Source: Thiodiazotropha sp040506275 (lineage in GTDB: Bacteria > Pseudomonadota > Gammaproteobacteria > Chromatiales > Chromatiaceae). Taken from it: 64,000 nt of DNA. The notes beneath the pieces were generated by a model, which was given only the letters and a program-made list of their open reading frames with translations, did not search any database and was not told where the DNA came from. This document shows positions 8,373 to 17,436 of this stretch, piece by piece (position 1 is the stretch's first letter; every line of letters begins with the position of its first letter). Both the position numbers and the translations under genes were made by a program. The DNA is taken from positions 62,001 through 126,000 of the forward strand of contig JBEVXD010000014.1 of NCBI GenBank assembly GCA_040506275.1. The letters are read 5' to 3'.

Positions 8373-8853
8373 GTCAAAATCTCTTATTGTGCCTGTTTTT
8401 CGTAGAGTAGAGTCACACCCCCTTTGCAATCATTCTGTCCCATAGGCATAATATTTCAGCAATCCTCATACACGCTGTAACCCATTCTTCAGTGTGACTT
8501 TAAAGACGCAGCAACAGCGTCACGCCTATACACCCGGTTTATAAATGTTTTTACATGATGCAATGCATACGGCTATTTCGTACCACAGGCATTGCATGCT
8601 AAATATTGATAAACGTTATCTACAGGCAGACAACGCCTGGCGCACAAACCACTCGACCTCCATACCGGCCCTTTTCATGCGGACAGCCCCACACTACCAT
8701 CACTACCCGCCCTTTTGCCGCACACATCGGCTGTCTATAGATCGGTGAAAACTGACCACAACCAATACCCTAGCTCTTTCACCTGCTTGCTCAAGACAGC
8801 TCGCAATCCTGTCAACTTATCGGTATTTCACACCCTCCTGAAGGTACAGCTGT
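8373..8853. other. Non-coding stretch upstream of the porin gene
   Basis: I see no convincing gene in these 480 bases. The only long frame has unbiased, cysteine/histidine-rich composition and no ribosome binding site. The 3' end carries a CTCCTGAAGG ribosome binding region for the porin, whose promoter must lie here. Confidence 0.6.
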
Positions 8854-9876
8854 ATGAATAAAAAACGAAGATTTTGTACGATTTCAACTATCACCACGCT
8901 TACTTTCATTGCCTGCACAGAGGTTTATGCAGTCGAGTTCGACTTTTACGGCTCACTGCGATTCCATGCCGAAGCGGTTAGCCCTGACGACGAGGATACT
9001 CTCGATTCCTACACCGGCTTGCGCGACGCCTATTCCAGGCTCGGTTTCAACGCTAGCCATAAGTTTAACGACTCCCTTACGGCCTACGGAAAACTCGAAC
9101 TACCTCTAGACCTCCCCAACAAGGAGGTTCAGGACCCATGGGATCAGGATGAGGATATCCGCATCGGCAAGATCGGCATCAAAGGTGACTTCGGCAACCT
9201 GTCGATTGGCCAGATGTGGATGCCCTACTACAATGCCATCGCCTACCCAGTCGACATGTTCAGTAGCTACTACAGCGGATTCGCCACCTATACAACCTTC
9301 CGCAAGGGTGACACCCTTGCCTACTACTCACCCAACATCAGCGGCCTCTCGGGATCGGTCGGCTACAGTCTGGAAAATGGTGCTGCTGAAAATAACGGCG
9401 ATACAGACGACCGCCTGCAAGGGACCCTAAGCTATAGTTTCGGCGACATAACCATCTCAGGCGGTTTCGATAATCTGGGTGGTACCAATGATTTAACCAT
9501 TCTCGGCACCTCGCTGATGTGGCAGGCCATGGACAATCTCTTTATCGGCGCCAAGTACGAACAGCACGATAGTGACATCGACACAGGTTATGGTGCCGAT
9601 GGTGATCACGCGATGAACCTCTATGCCGGCTACAGCATGGGCAAGAACACCTACAAGGTCATGGTCGCCGATGTAGATCACTATGGTGAAACCATTATTC
9701 ACCTCGGCTGGGACCACCAGTACCAAGAAGATCTGAAGTTTTTCATCGAGTACTACAGTGAGGACGAGACAGCCGCCATCACTGAGGAACACGGAGGAAT
9801 GAACGAAACCTGCTGGAGCTGCGATGGTGGGCAGGTGATTGCCGCAGGCTTGCGATTTGACTTCCGTGCACCTTGA
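8854..9876 (+). CDS. Outer-membrane porin, general Gram-negative porin family
   Basis: 340 residues. A signal peptide (cleavage expected after EVYA, residue about 26) precedes a beta-barrel rich in alternating aromatic and polar residues. Porin hallmarks are VEFDFYGSLRFHAEA at the start of the mature protein, SRLGFNASHKF, IGKIGIKGDFGNLSIGQMW, the internal constriction-loop-like GDTLAYYSPNISG, and a final strand AAGLRFDF. It resembles Porin_4/OmpC-type trimeric porins. The BCCT gene begins 73 bp downstream on the same strand, so it may supply outer-membrane passage for the same solutes. Substrate specificity cannot be read. Confidence 0.85.
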   Translation: MNKKRRFCTISTITTLTFIACTEVYAVEFDFYGSLRFHAEAVSPDDEDTLDSYTGLRDAYSRLGFNASHKFNDSLTAYGKLELPLDLPNKEVQDPWDQDEDIRIGKIGIKGDFGNLSIGQMWMPYYNAIAYPVDMFSSYYSGFATYTTFRKGDTLAYYSPNISGLSGSVGYSLENGAAENNGDTDDRLQGTLSYSFGDITISGGFDNLGGTNDLTILGTSLMWQAMDNLFIGAKYEQHDSDIDTGYGADGDHAMNLYAGYSMGKNTYKVMVADVDHYGETIIHLGWDHQYQEDLKFFIEYYSEDETAAITEEHGGMNETCWSCDGGQVIAAGLRFDFRAP

Positions 9877-9949
9877 ATCTGTGCGTGCATGCCCAATCAC
9901 TCTTTCGGGTCAGTAACCTGAAACCACCCAGTCGAACCTGGAGCCACTG

Positions 9950-11521
9950 ATGCCAAACCGCTACAACACAGATTACGAAATAGGACAGGACAATATCCGC
10001 AACTGGGGCATGGATTTCCACAACCCTGTATTCATCATCTCCGCTCTGCTGGTGCTGATGTTCGTCATCGGTACCCTGATGTTTCCCAGCGAAGCAAAAC
10101 AGGCTTTCGACGGTTCCAAAGGCTGGTCGATTGACAACTTCGACTGGCTATTTCTGGTCGCTGGCAACATCTTCGTCATCTTCTGTCTGTTGCTTATCAT
10201 ACTCCCGGTAGGCCGCATCCGGCTCGGCGGTGCCGATGCCATACCTGAGTTCTCAACAGTTTCCTGGTTCGCCATGCTATTCGCCGCCGGGATGGGCATC
10301 GGTCTGATGTTCTGGAGTGTGGCAGAGCCTGCCGCCTACTATACCGACTGGTGGGGCACGCCATTGAACGTCACCAAAGGCACCCCTGAAGCTGCGGAAA
10401 TGGCAATGGGTGCAACCATGTTCCACTGGGGACTCCATCCCTGGGCCATCTACGCAGTGGTGGGGCTTTCGCTGGCCTTCTTCACCTATAACAAGGGTCT
10501 GCCCCTTACCATCCGCTCCGCCTTCTTCCCTTTTATCAAAGATCGCTCCTGGGGCTGGTTCGGTCACGTTATCGACGTGGTTGCCGTGATGGCGACCATT
10601 TTCGGACTCGCTACCTCTTTGGGTTTTGGTGCCCAGCAGGCGGCGGGAGGACTCAATTACCTGTTCGACATCCCCAACACCATCAACACCCAGATCGCAA
10701 TCATCGTCGGTGTCACCTCAGTAGCCATTGTCTCAGTAGTGCGCGGACTCGACGGCGGAGTCAAGATTCTCAGTAACATCAACATGTCACTTGCCCTGAC
10801 GCTGCTGCTATTCGTCATCGTCATGGGCTCAGGACTCGCTTTCTTTGGCAACCTTTTCGATACCGCCAGCGCTTATGCCAAAAACCTGGTTCCGCTGAGC
10901 AACTGGATCGACCGTAGCGACGATAAGTTCTATCACGGCTGGACAGTCTTCTACTGGGCCTGGTGGATCTCCTGGTCGCCATTCGTCGGGATGTTCATCG
11001 CCCGCGTCTCCAAAGGACGCACAGTACGTCAATTTCTGATCGCGGTACTGCTGGTACCCACCATTATCACCATGATCTGGATGACTGCCTTCGGTGGCAA
11101 TGGCCTGGAACAGATCGAGGCCAATGTCGGTGAACTGGCCAAAGGTATCAGCGACGTCTCCCTGGCCCTGTTCCAAATGCTGGCGCAACTGCCCCTGGCC
11201 ACTCTCACCTCAATCCTCGGCATCTTACTGGTACTGATCTTTTTTGTTACCTCATCCGACTCAGGTTCCCTAGTCATTGACAGCATCACTGCCGGCGGCA
11301 AACTCGACGCGCCAGTACCACAGCGCATCTTTTGGGCCACCATGGAGGGCCTGATCGCCGGTGCCCTGTTGTTTGGTGGCGGCGCTGATGCCCTGGGTGC
11401 CCTGCAAGCGGCAGCTATTACAGTCGGCCTACCATTCACCCTGGTGCTGCTAGCCATGTGTATGGCGCTCTACATGGGTCTTAAACATGAAGAGCGCTTT
11501 GTGCTCAAGGGTGGTAAATGA
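9950..11521 (+). CDS. BCCT-family betaine/choline/carnitine transporter
   Basis: Inner-membrane symporter for quaternary ammonium compounds. The 523-residue protein has about 12 hydrophobic helices. Family marks are the glycine-rich helix AAGMGIGLMFWSVAEP (residues about 108-123) and the signature YWAWWISWSPFVGMFIARVS (about 336-355), whose Trp residues form the aromatic ligand box, followed by GRTVRQF. GGAG lies 10 bases before the ATG. The GMGIG stretch favours an Na+-coupled betaine carrier over carnitine exchange, which is inference. It probably forms an operon with the preceding porin. Confidence 0.92.
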   Translation: MPNRYNTDYEIGQDNIRNWGMDFHNPVFIISALLVLMFVIGTLMFPSEAKQAFDGSKGWSIDNFDWLFLVAGNIFVIFCLLLIILPVGRIRLGGADAIPEFSTVSWFAMLFAAGMGIGLMFWSVAEPAAYYTDWWGTPLNVTKGTPEAAEMAMGATMFHWGLHPWAIYAVVGLSLAFFTYNKGLPLTIRSAFFPFIKDRSWGWFGHVIDVVAVMATIFGLATSLGFGAQQAAGGLNYLFDIPNTINTQIAIIVGVTSVAIVSVVRGLDGGVKILSNINMSLALTLLLFVIVMGSGLAFFGNLFDTASAYAKNLVPLSNWIDRSDDKFYHGWTVFYWAWWISWSPFVGMFIARVSKGRTVRQFLIAVLLVPTIITMIWMTAFGGNGLEQIEANVGELAKGISDVSLALFQMLAQLPLATLTSILGILLVLIFFVTSSDSGSLVIDSITAGGKLDAPVPQRIFWATMEGLIAGALLFGGGADALGALQAAAITVGLPFTLVLLAMCMALYMGLKHEERFVLKGGK

Positions 11522-11740
11522 GTCACTTTGTTCAGTTCAGATTACGCCCTTAAGTCATCGAGAGTGGTGGAGCAAGGATGCACCGTTTATCGACCAATGT
11601 CTGATGACTTAGAGCTTTGTGGCATCGCCTCACGATTGGCAGGTTTCAATATCGATGGTGAAATCCCATAATTCAGAAGCCCGGTACTAACTACAAGGTA
11701 TGTTACTTCTCTCTCTTGTCAGTTCACCGGGTGGATGAAT

Positions 11741-13768
11741 TCAATAGAGATAGACCGCTCCTGAATAGGGTGAAGAAGTGTCTTCCATATTTTCATTGCT
11801 CCCTGAGTTCTCGTGAGGTGCCCCGACCACCAGTGTCGCCCCATCATCAGAGATGCCCAGGCTTGATCCAAATTCATCGTTCTCCATCGGGCATATCAGG
11901 AGACAGATTGGTGCCTCCCAACCTGGAGTGGTATCTGGTGCTTTCACATAGGCCTTTTGATGCCATGATGATTGCAGACTTGCTCGGCTGAACTGATATA
12001 CCGCACCTGGGGGAGCCATCGTACTCTCATCTGCCTGATCCCCATTGATCCCACGGGCGATTGACCCCTCCAAGGGAGCACCAACCGCTATAAACAGCCC
12101 ATCACCTGATATCGCCACTTTGTGGCCGAAATGGTCACCACTTCCGGTATTTGATGCTTTAAAATATTCTGTTTGCGCCCAAGTGGTATCACTACGTTCG
12201 AATAGGTAGGCAGCCCCCGAATTTTCCGCACCATTATCAGATCCATCACCGCCTATCCCATTTAATGACGAATCTTCTCCCCAGGCCCCCACAACCAATA
12301 AATTGCCATCATCAGCGACGGAGAGACCTGAGCCAAATCGATCTTCGGTTTCAGGATTGGATGATTTTATATAGGCCTGCTGAGCCCAGCCACTTTCATC
12401 CAACGTGAACACAAAGACGGCTCCTGCACCGGCAGCGCCGTTATCAGACTCATCGCCATCAATCCCACTAGATGAGGAAGACTCATTTTGAGCACCCACA
12501 GCAAGGGTTTTTCCATCGCCGGACAACTGGATGGTTTGCCCAAAATCATCCCCACTCTCCCCATGGGTGGCGTTAAGTATGGCTATCTGAGACCAGACAT
12601 CTTGCTCTGCTTCGAAAAGATAGACCTTCTCATCCGCACCTACACCCAGGAGATTACCGCTTGCTGAGAGAGAGACCGCCTTACCAAATGAACCTCCAAT
12701 AGAGCTATCCGTTGCTTTGATATAGGCCAGTTGACTCCAGGTATAGTCATCATGGGCAAACAGATAGACAGCACCTGCACCTGGGGTTGTGTTATCCAGC
12801 TGATCACCATCAACACCTGTTGCTGCAGAACCCTCACCAACAGCACCCACAGCAAGACGATTGCCGTCATAAGAGAGTGAAACTGCCACCCCGAAGTTGT
12901 CGTCCATATCTGTGTTTGACGCTTTGATGTAGGCCTGACGGTGCCAACTATCATCAACTCGCGCAAATAGATAGACAGCACCTGCGCTAAGTTTATAGTC
13001 TGGATCGAATCCCCACTCCCCATCGATTCCCGTAGCTGGTGACAGGTCACCTGGCACACCTACTGCCAGCGTCATCCCATCCCCTGAAAGTGCTACAGAA
13101 CTCCCAAAACGATCTTCCCAGCTGGTCTCATAACCCTTCAGATAACCGATCACATCAAGCATCAGGGAACTGATAGTAATCGACTCAGAATCGACACATT
13201 GTCCGTCTTCGCTGCAAGCTTGAACCAGGTAGGAAGCATTAAGCCAATCTGCCAAGTGTACTGAAATCCCTTCATCAACTTGTGTTGTTTTAAGATCCGA
13301 GCCTAGCTGGTCGTAGCCCGAAATCCCGTCCGGGTTTTTCATCAATTGATAATAGCTGGCCCCTACATCATCCCAAGAGAACCGAAGCAGTTTGATATTT
13401 GCAGCAGAAACAGTGAGTGTGGGTGCCTGGATCGGACAGTTGATCTCGACCTCGGTGACGTCGGCTCCCGAGAGGACACCGGCGCCATTTCTCACCGTAC
13501 AGGTCTGACCTGACGGCTGAGTAGTGATGGTTACAGAATAACTGTGATTGTTACTCAATGGCGTTGAGAAACTGAAGCTGCCATTGGCTTCAATGGAGAG
13601 GCTATCCTTACCATTGTTTTGAAGCACAAGTCCATCTCCCGTTAGACCATTGACAGTGCCACCAACCTGGTAGGAGATATCACTACTGCCATTGCTACCA
13701 CTACCACATGCTGTTAGAAGGAGTGAAATGAACCCGGCAACAACCGCTATCCTCAAACATGCTTTCAT
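11741..13768 (-). CDS. FG-GAP repeat lipoprotein
   Basis: 675 residues with a lipoprotein signal (LLLTAC lipobox, lipidated Cys near residue 21). A beta-rich N domain (about 30-112) and a fibronectin-like segment (about 115-200) follow. Then come seven integrin-type FG-GAP repeats of about 55-65 residues, each with a D-x-FG core such as DRFGSSVALSGDGMTLAVG, DNFGVAVSLSYDGNRLAVG and DEFGSSLGISDDGATLVVG. These probably form a seven-bladed propeller exposed on the cell surface or in the periplasm. The function is unknown; such proteins often bind ligands or surfaces. A palindromic repeat lies just upstream of the start. Confidence 0.85.
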   Translation of the reverse strand: MKACLRIAVVAGFISLLLTACGSGSNGSSDISYQVGGTVNGLTGDGLVLQNNGKDSLSIEANGSFSFSTPLSNNHSYSVTITTQPSGQTCTVRNGAGVLSGADVTEVEINCPIQAPTLTVSAANIKLLRFSWDDVGASYYQLMKNPDGISGYDQLGSDLKTTQVDEGISVHLADWLNASYLVQACSEDGQCVDSESITISSLMLDVIGYLKGYETSWEDRFGSSVALSGDGMTLAVGVPGDLSPATGIDGEWGFDPDYKLSAGAVYLFARVDDSWHRQAYIKASNTDMDDNFGVAVSLSYDGNRLAVGAVGEGSAATGVDGDQLDNTTPGAGAVYLFAHDDYTWSQLAYIKATDSSIGGSFGKAVSLSASGNLLGVGADEKVYLFEAEQDVWSQIAILNATHGESGDDFGQTIQLSGDGKTLAVGAQNESSSSSGIDGDESDNGAAGAGAVFVFTLDESGWAQQAYIKSSNPETEDRFGSGLSVADDGNLLVVGAWGEDSSLNGIGGDGSDNGAENSGAAYLFERSDTTWAQTEYFKASNTGSGDHFGHKVAISGDGLFIAVGAPLEGSIARGINGDQADESTMAPPGAVYQFSRASLQSSWHQKAYVKAPDTTPGWEAPICLLICPMENDEFGSSLGISDDGATLVVGAPHENSGSNENMEDTSSPYSGAVYLY

Positions 13769-13782
13769 ATATAAGCCTTCCT

Positions 13783-13828
13783 TATTAACCCGGCGACTAA
13801 GTATGTCGTCTTCAGGGTTTCAAGCCTG
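13783..13828. repeat. Copy 1 of the CTATTAACCCGGCGAC palindromic repeat (truncated)
   Basis: TATTAACCCGGCGACTAAGT starts a 46-bp segment that continues with a GTCGTCTTCAGG arm and ends GTTTCAAGCCTG. It matches the left arm and loop of the larger element at 40127-40330 but lacks the right arm. It lies 15 bp upstream of the FG-GAP lipoprotein start. A shorter copy is at 25994-26036. Confidence 0.8.
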
Positions 13829-13859
13829 TCCTTGAATCAAGCACTACACTTCGATCTAA

Positions 13860-14255
13860 CTATTCCAATACCGGCGGATGGTAGATAATCTGCACCGTCA
13901 CGCCATCCGGGTCATAGCAGTAAAAACTCCTGGCACCATCCCGGTGTGTGCGTGGCGCATTACGCATCTTCACGCCCTGCCCTGAAAGAAAATCGTACCA
14001 CTCATCCACGGCAGCGGGGCCACTGAGGAAGAAGCCAATATGGTCAAGACGCTGGGCTACTTCATCGAATGCCTCAACGGTTATCTTATGCAGTGCCAGG
14101 TTATCCGACCCGGAAGTAAGGTAGAGATTGTCAGGATCTGGGCGCCACTCAATTTGCATGCCCATTAGTTCAACATAGAAGCGCTCACTGCTAGCCATAT
14201 CCCTGACATTCAGGGCAACGTGTCGCATGCCGATGTGGCTTTCAGGCCTCTTCAT
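13860..14255 (-). CDS. VOC (glyoxalase/bleomycin-resistance/dioxygenase) family protein
   Basis: A single VOC-fold domain of 131 residues beginning MKRPESHIGMRHVALNVRD. Paired beta-alpha-beta modules include MRHVALNVRDMASSERFYVE and LDHIGFFLSG, then FYCYDPDGVTVQIIY near the end. The metal-ligand positions look plausible (His in MRHVALN, His in LDHIGF, Glu/Gln in VQIIY), but substrate and chemistry are unknown. I chose the start at 14255 over the ATG at 14267 because GAGG sits 6 bases before it. It overlaps the end of the DUF885-like gene by 14 bp, so the two are translationally coupled. Confidence 0.8.
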   Translation of the reverse strand: MKRPESHIGMRHVALNVRDMASSERFYVELMGMQIEWRPDPDNLYLTSGSDNLALHKITVEAFDEVAQRLDHIGFFLSGPAAVDEWYDFLSGQGVKMRNAPRTHRDGARSFYCYDPDGVTVQIIYHPPVLE

Positions 14256-15849
14256 GAAGTACCTCATTCACCGCCTGCTCCCAGACCTCCTGACCGCAAG
14301 CCCGCTGAACCACCAGAGGCAGCGCAACCGATCCATGGGATAGGAGCTGCTCATGCAAGGCCAGTGGAGATGAGCCAGGATTTGCGTCAATATGCTGACT
14401 GGATAAGTGTTCAAGTAGATCAGCGCCCAACAGAGCCATAAAAGCATCGGTGGGTCGCCTGGAAATCGCAGTCAAACTGACTTCCGCCCAGCAGGGCATA
14501 TCAGATAATGGCTTTAATCGCTCAAGTGCCTGGCGACTATCGATCTCTCCTGAGTGAAATTCGAGGTCAATACAGGCCTGTTCCGCCAATGCCAGTCGTC
14601 TCTGATTAAGCAGTGTACGATCCTGCTCATCGAAATAACCATGTGCTTCCAAAACACGGCTCATATAATGGGCCCAGCCCCGCTTGAAAGCAGCTGATGG
14701 GTTGATCTGGCGTACCAGACTATGTGCCGGTACGTCCCCAGCCCACGCCAGGTAGTGGCGCCCTGCCCAACTGCTGTAGAGATTGCGCATACGAATTGCA
14801 GACCGGCTCTCTCCTCCTCCCACTTGCTGATCGTGAGGAATCAAGAGTACCCCACCCTTCTCAGTACGCAGGTAACTGCCGCAGTCCGGCTGCCTGAAAC
14901 AACTATCTGTGACACGAAACTCAAGCGACTGCTCTGAATCGGGCAATAGTTTCTTCTGCTGAAGAAACGCCCGCAATATATCAGCCTCTTCGCGATAGGC
15001 CTTTATTCTCTCATTCCCGCTGAGAATCTCTCCTTTAGTCTCTTTCAAGTCTGAGACGCTTAAACCCTGTGACTGCAGAGAGTCATAGGTCTGCTGAAGC
15101 CTTTTCCGGCTAAAATTCAGGGCTTGATTGACTTCAAGGTCGATCTGATCCCGGTTACGCAGCAACCAGCCCAACAACGCCTCTCCACAGTCTGCAGTTC
15201 CAGATGCAATCGGGGCCAGGTCTTTGACAAGACTCTGCCTGTAATCCTCCACAGCATCTGCAGCCTTGCTGGCCAGTGTCTGCAATTTTCCCTGATCGGC
15301 ACAGCACTCACGGGTTTGAGGTAGATCACGTCCCAGCCTTTTTAACCAGGGTTCACCTTTTTCAGCCGTCTCCAGGGCATCGGCTAACCAGAGCGTGGAG
15401 ACCACACCAGGAAGCTCAGACAAGCGACCTCTGGCATCACGGAGGTAGTTTGGTGTCAACTCCAGCACCCCCATCAGCGCCTCACAGAGACGTTCTGGCT
15501 GACGTACAATCAACTCCTGGAGTTGATTCAAGGGGAGATACCGGGCCGGATCACGGTAGCGCCAGTCCTGTTCGAGCAACATCCGGTGCTCAACAAGCGC
15601 TGCTCCATAGATCAGCTGTAAATCGAGCTGACGGTCTGGATCAAGTTGTTTAAAATCAAGCTCTTTGAGGCTAACCAGAAGATTACTGATCAGATTCGCC
15701 AAAGCACCATTGTCATCATCACCATCGGCATTGAGTCGACCTTCGTAACCAGGAACAGAGGCATAAACAGCAGCCAGAGGATGAAAACGGAACCAGGCAC
15801 GATAATAATCGGCAACCAGTTCATCAAAAACACTGGCATCATTACTCAT
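14242..15849 (-). CDS. DUF885-like protein, probably lacking metallopeptidase residues
   Basis: About 535 mostly helical residues resembling the DUF885 family, whose active members carry HExxPGH-like and EGWAxYxE motifs. Here the equivalent segment is YLAWAGDVPAHSLVRQ followed by KRGWAHYMSRVLEAHGYF. The fold signature remains, but the His-Glu pair of the first motif and the glutamates of the second are replaced. An enzymatic role as a zinc peptidase is therefore doubtful. The start at 15849 (MSNDASVF) overlaps the OsmC gene end by 8 bp; two further in-frame ATGs lie upstream. It is coupled to the VOC gene downstream. The function is unknown. Confidence 0.65.
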   Translation of the reverse strand: MSNDASVFDELVADYYRAWFRFHPLAAVYASVPGYEGRLNADGDDDNGALANLISNLLVSLKELDFKQLDPDRQLDLQLIYGAALVEHRMLLEQDWRYRDPARYLPLNQLQELIVRQPERLCEALMGVLELTPNYLRDARGRLSELPGVVSTLWLADALETAEKGEPWLKRLGRDLPQTRECCADQGKLQTLASKAADAVEDYRQSLVKDLAPIASGTADCGEALLGWLLRNRDQIDLEVNQALNFSRKRLQQTYDSLQSQGLSVSDLKETKGEILSGNERIKAYREEADILRAFLQQKKLLPDSEQSLEFRVTDSCFRQPDCGSYLRTEKGGVLLIPHDQQVGGGESRSAIRMRNLYSSWAGRHYLAWAGDVPAHSLVRQINPSAAFKRGWAHYMSRVLEAHGYFDEQDRTLLNQRRLALAEQACIDLEFHSGEIDSRQALERLKPLSDMPCWAEVSLTAISRRPTDAFMALLGADLLEHLSSQHIDANPGSSPLALHEQLLSHGSVALPLVVQRACGQEVWEQAVNEVLHEEA

Positions 15850-16258
15850 TGATAATCTCATAGTCATGGGTGATTTTGGCAGTCGCGCTCAGCATTATTG
15901 AGGCAGAACAGTACTTTTCCGCGCTCAATGAAATAGCCCGGGAGACATGTTTTTCGCTCAGATCCCGCCCCGAAACAACAAAGTGGGCATGGATAGCAGT
16001 AAAAACCTTAGGATCTTGCTCAGAACGCTGGGCCTCAAGCTCAACCACACACCCAGTCACCTGCTGACGGGATTTTCTCAGCATTGAGAGTACATCAAAC
16101 TCTGTACACCCCCCCATCCCCAGGAGCAGCATCTCCATTGGTCTAACCCCCAGATTTCTTCCACCATGGTCTGGAGGGCCGTCCATAATAACACCATGAC
16201 CACTACCCGCTTCCCCCATCATGGTGGCTGCCTCCACCCATACGACCCTTGCTTTCAT
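15842..16258 (-). CDS. OsmC/YhfA family protein
   Basis: 138 residues of the OsmC-like fold, related to E. coli YhfA, which lies beside crp there as this gene does here. Visible features are MKARVVWVEAATMMGEAGSG, LGVRPMEMLLLGMGGCTEFD with the first redox Cys, and SAEKYCSASIMLSATAKI with the second. This Cys pair is the peroxidase dyad of active OsmC/Ohr proteins. GGAG 6 bases before the ATG at 16258 fixes the start; two upstream in-frame ATGs lack such a site. It probably detoxifies organic peroxides, but the YhfA subgroup is uncharacterised. Confidence 0.85.
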   Translation of the reverse strand: MKARVVWVEAATMMGEAGSGHGVIMDGPPDHGGRNLGVRPMEMLLLGMGGCTEFDVLSMLRKSRQQVTGCVVELEAQRSEQDPKVFTAIHAHFVVSGRDLSEKHVSRAISLSAEKYCSASIMLSATAKITHDYEIINE

Positions 16259-16575
16259 TCTTAACTCCAAATTGCTCATCGCTCTTGCCTGGCGCAAATC
16301 CAGAAATAAACGCTAAACATGAATTACGTTAAACTTATGACTTGTTGTTTTTTGTTACACTATACACAGGCGAGTCTACAGAAGGCTGTAAATTCGACAA
16401 GTTGAGAACGGTTGCTTGACTTGATCCATCGCTTTAACTGAACATGGCTTCAAATTAAAGCAGGGACCCAGATTAGCAACCATAAAGACTATCAGAGCTG
16501 CCCTTGGGCAGATTGCTGTATCACTCTGCAAGCTGATTGCTTAATAAACAACCATTAATTTAGAGTCTGAGGATC
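16259..16575. other. Divergent intergenic region osmC-crp
   Basis: 317 bases without a gene, which must hold the divergent promoters of the OsmC gene and crp. I see no TGTGA-N6-TCACA site to support crp autoregulation and no terminator. The short TACACTATACACAGG stretch near 16365 is a possible -10 region only. Confidence 0.5.
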
Positions 16576-17229
16576 ATGACGATCATACAACCGCCACCAC
16601 AGGAACCAGAATATCTCCAACGATTCCTGTCTTTTTGTCATCGCCGACGCTATCCGAAGAACACCGAGATCATACATATCGGCGACCCGGCAGATATACT
16701 CTATTACATCACGGAAGGCTCGGTGGCTGTCTACATCGAAGATGAAGATGGTCGGGAAATCATCCTTACCTACCTGAATAAAGGCCAATTCGTGGGGGAG
16801 ATGGGCCTGTTTGTCCCTGAACCGAAGCGCAGTGTTATGGTGCGTACCCGCGCCTCCTGCCAGATTGCAGAGATAAGCTATCAACGCCTGGAACAACTCT
16901 TCACCCACGACCTGAAGGACTACTCCAAGGATATTCTCTACGCCATGGGGGCTCAGCTATCACAGCGTCTCAACCAGACAAGCAACAAGGTAGGACATCT
17001 GGCCTTTTTTGATGTCACCGGGCGTATTGCCCGCACCCTGCTTGACCTGTGCAAAGAACCTGATGCGATGACCCATCCGGACGGCATGCAGATCCGAATC
17101 ACCAGACAGGAGATTGGACGCATTGTAGGCTGTTCCAGGGAGATGGCCGGCAGAGTGCTGAAAAACCTTGAAGAGCAGGGATTGATCAGCGTAAAGGGAA
17201 AAACTATCGTGGTGTTTGGTACCCGCTGA
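16576..17229 (+). CDS. crp: cAMP receptor protein (Crp/Vfr)
   Basis: Global cAMP-dependent transcription regulator, 217 residues. The N-terminal cyclic-nucleotide domain (about 20-130) keeps the cAMP contacts: GEMGLF (Gly-Glu), PKRSVMVR (Arg-Ser) and LNQTSNKVG (Thr-Ser in the C helix). The C-terminal winged HTH (about 140-215) has RITRQEIGRIVGCSREMAGRV with the Arg-Glu of the recognition helix and ends GKTIVVFGTR, as in E. coli CRP. Proximity to trp genes and a YhfA-type OsmC gene matches Pseudomonas/E. coli synteny. Confidence 0.95.
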   Translation: MTIIQPPPQEPEYLQRFLSFCHRRRYPKNTEIIHIGDPADILYYITEGSVAVYIEDEDGREIILTYLNKGQFVGEMGLFVPEPKRSVMVRTRASCQIAEISYQRLEQLFTHDLKDYSKDILYAMGAQLSQRLNQTSNKVGHLAFFDVTGRIARTLLDLCKEPDAMTHPDGMQIRITRQEIGRIVGCSREMAGRVLKNLEEQGLISVKGKTIVVFGTR

Positions 17230-17249
17230 ACGCACTCCCCGATCGTGTA

Positions 17250-17269
17250 GGGTGCGGCCTGCCGCACCT
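17250..17269. repeat. GGTGCGGC palindromic repeat (copy A), possible crp terminator
   Basis: GGTGCGGC (17251-17258), CT, GCCGCACC (17261-17268), then TTTCCC. The same hairpin core recurs at 21103-21123, 24135-24157 and twice in 49855-49960, always between genes. Here it lies 20 bp after the crp stop and could act as a weak terminator. Confidence 0.7.
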
Positions 17270-17436
17270 TTCCCAAGCGCAAGAGAGAACCTCTGCTGAT
17301 CCCATTTTTGGGTTCAGCCGCTTCATAGTCTGTAGCTGATATAGCGCATTAAAACCGTTATGCCAGGTGTATACTCTCAACGACAAACCAGGTTGTCATA
17401 TTGCACACCTACCTGGGCGGTATATACCCAGGCATA

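Noticed and set aside
8381..8853. Plus-strand gene at 8545-8748
   Set aside because: Cys/His-rich composition typical of non-coding frames, no ribosome site.
11522..11680. Frame after the BCCT stop continuing about 50 codons (ending FNIDGEIP) in the same phase
   Set aside because: It begins directly after a TGA with no ribosome site, and the BCCT already has a normal length. Chance read-through frame is the simpler reading.
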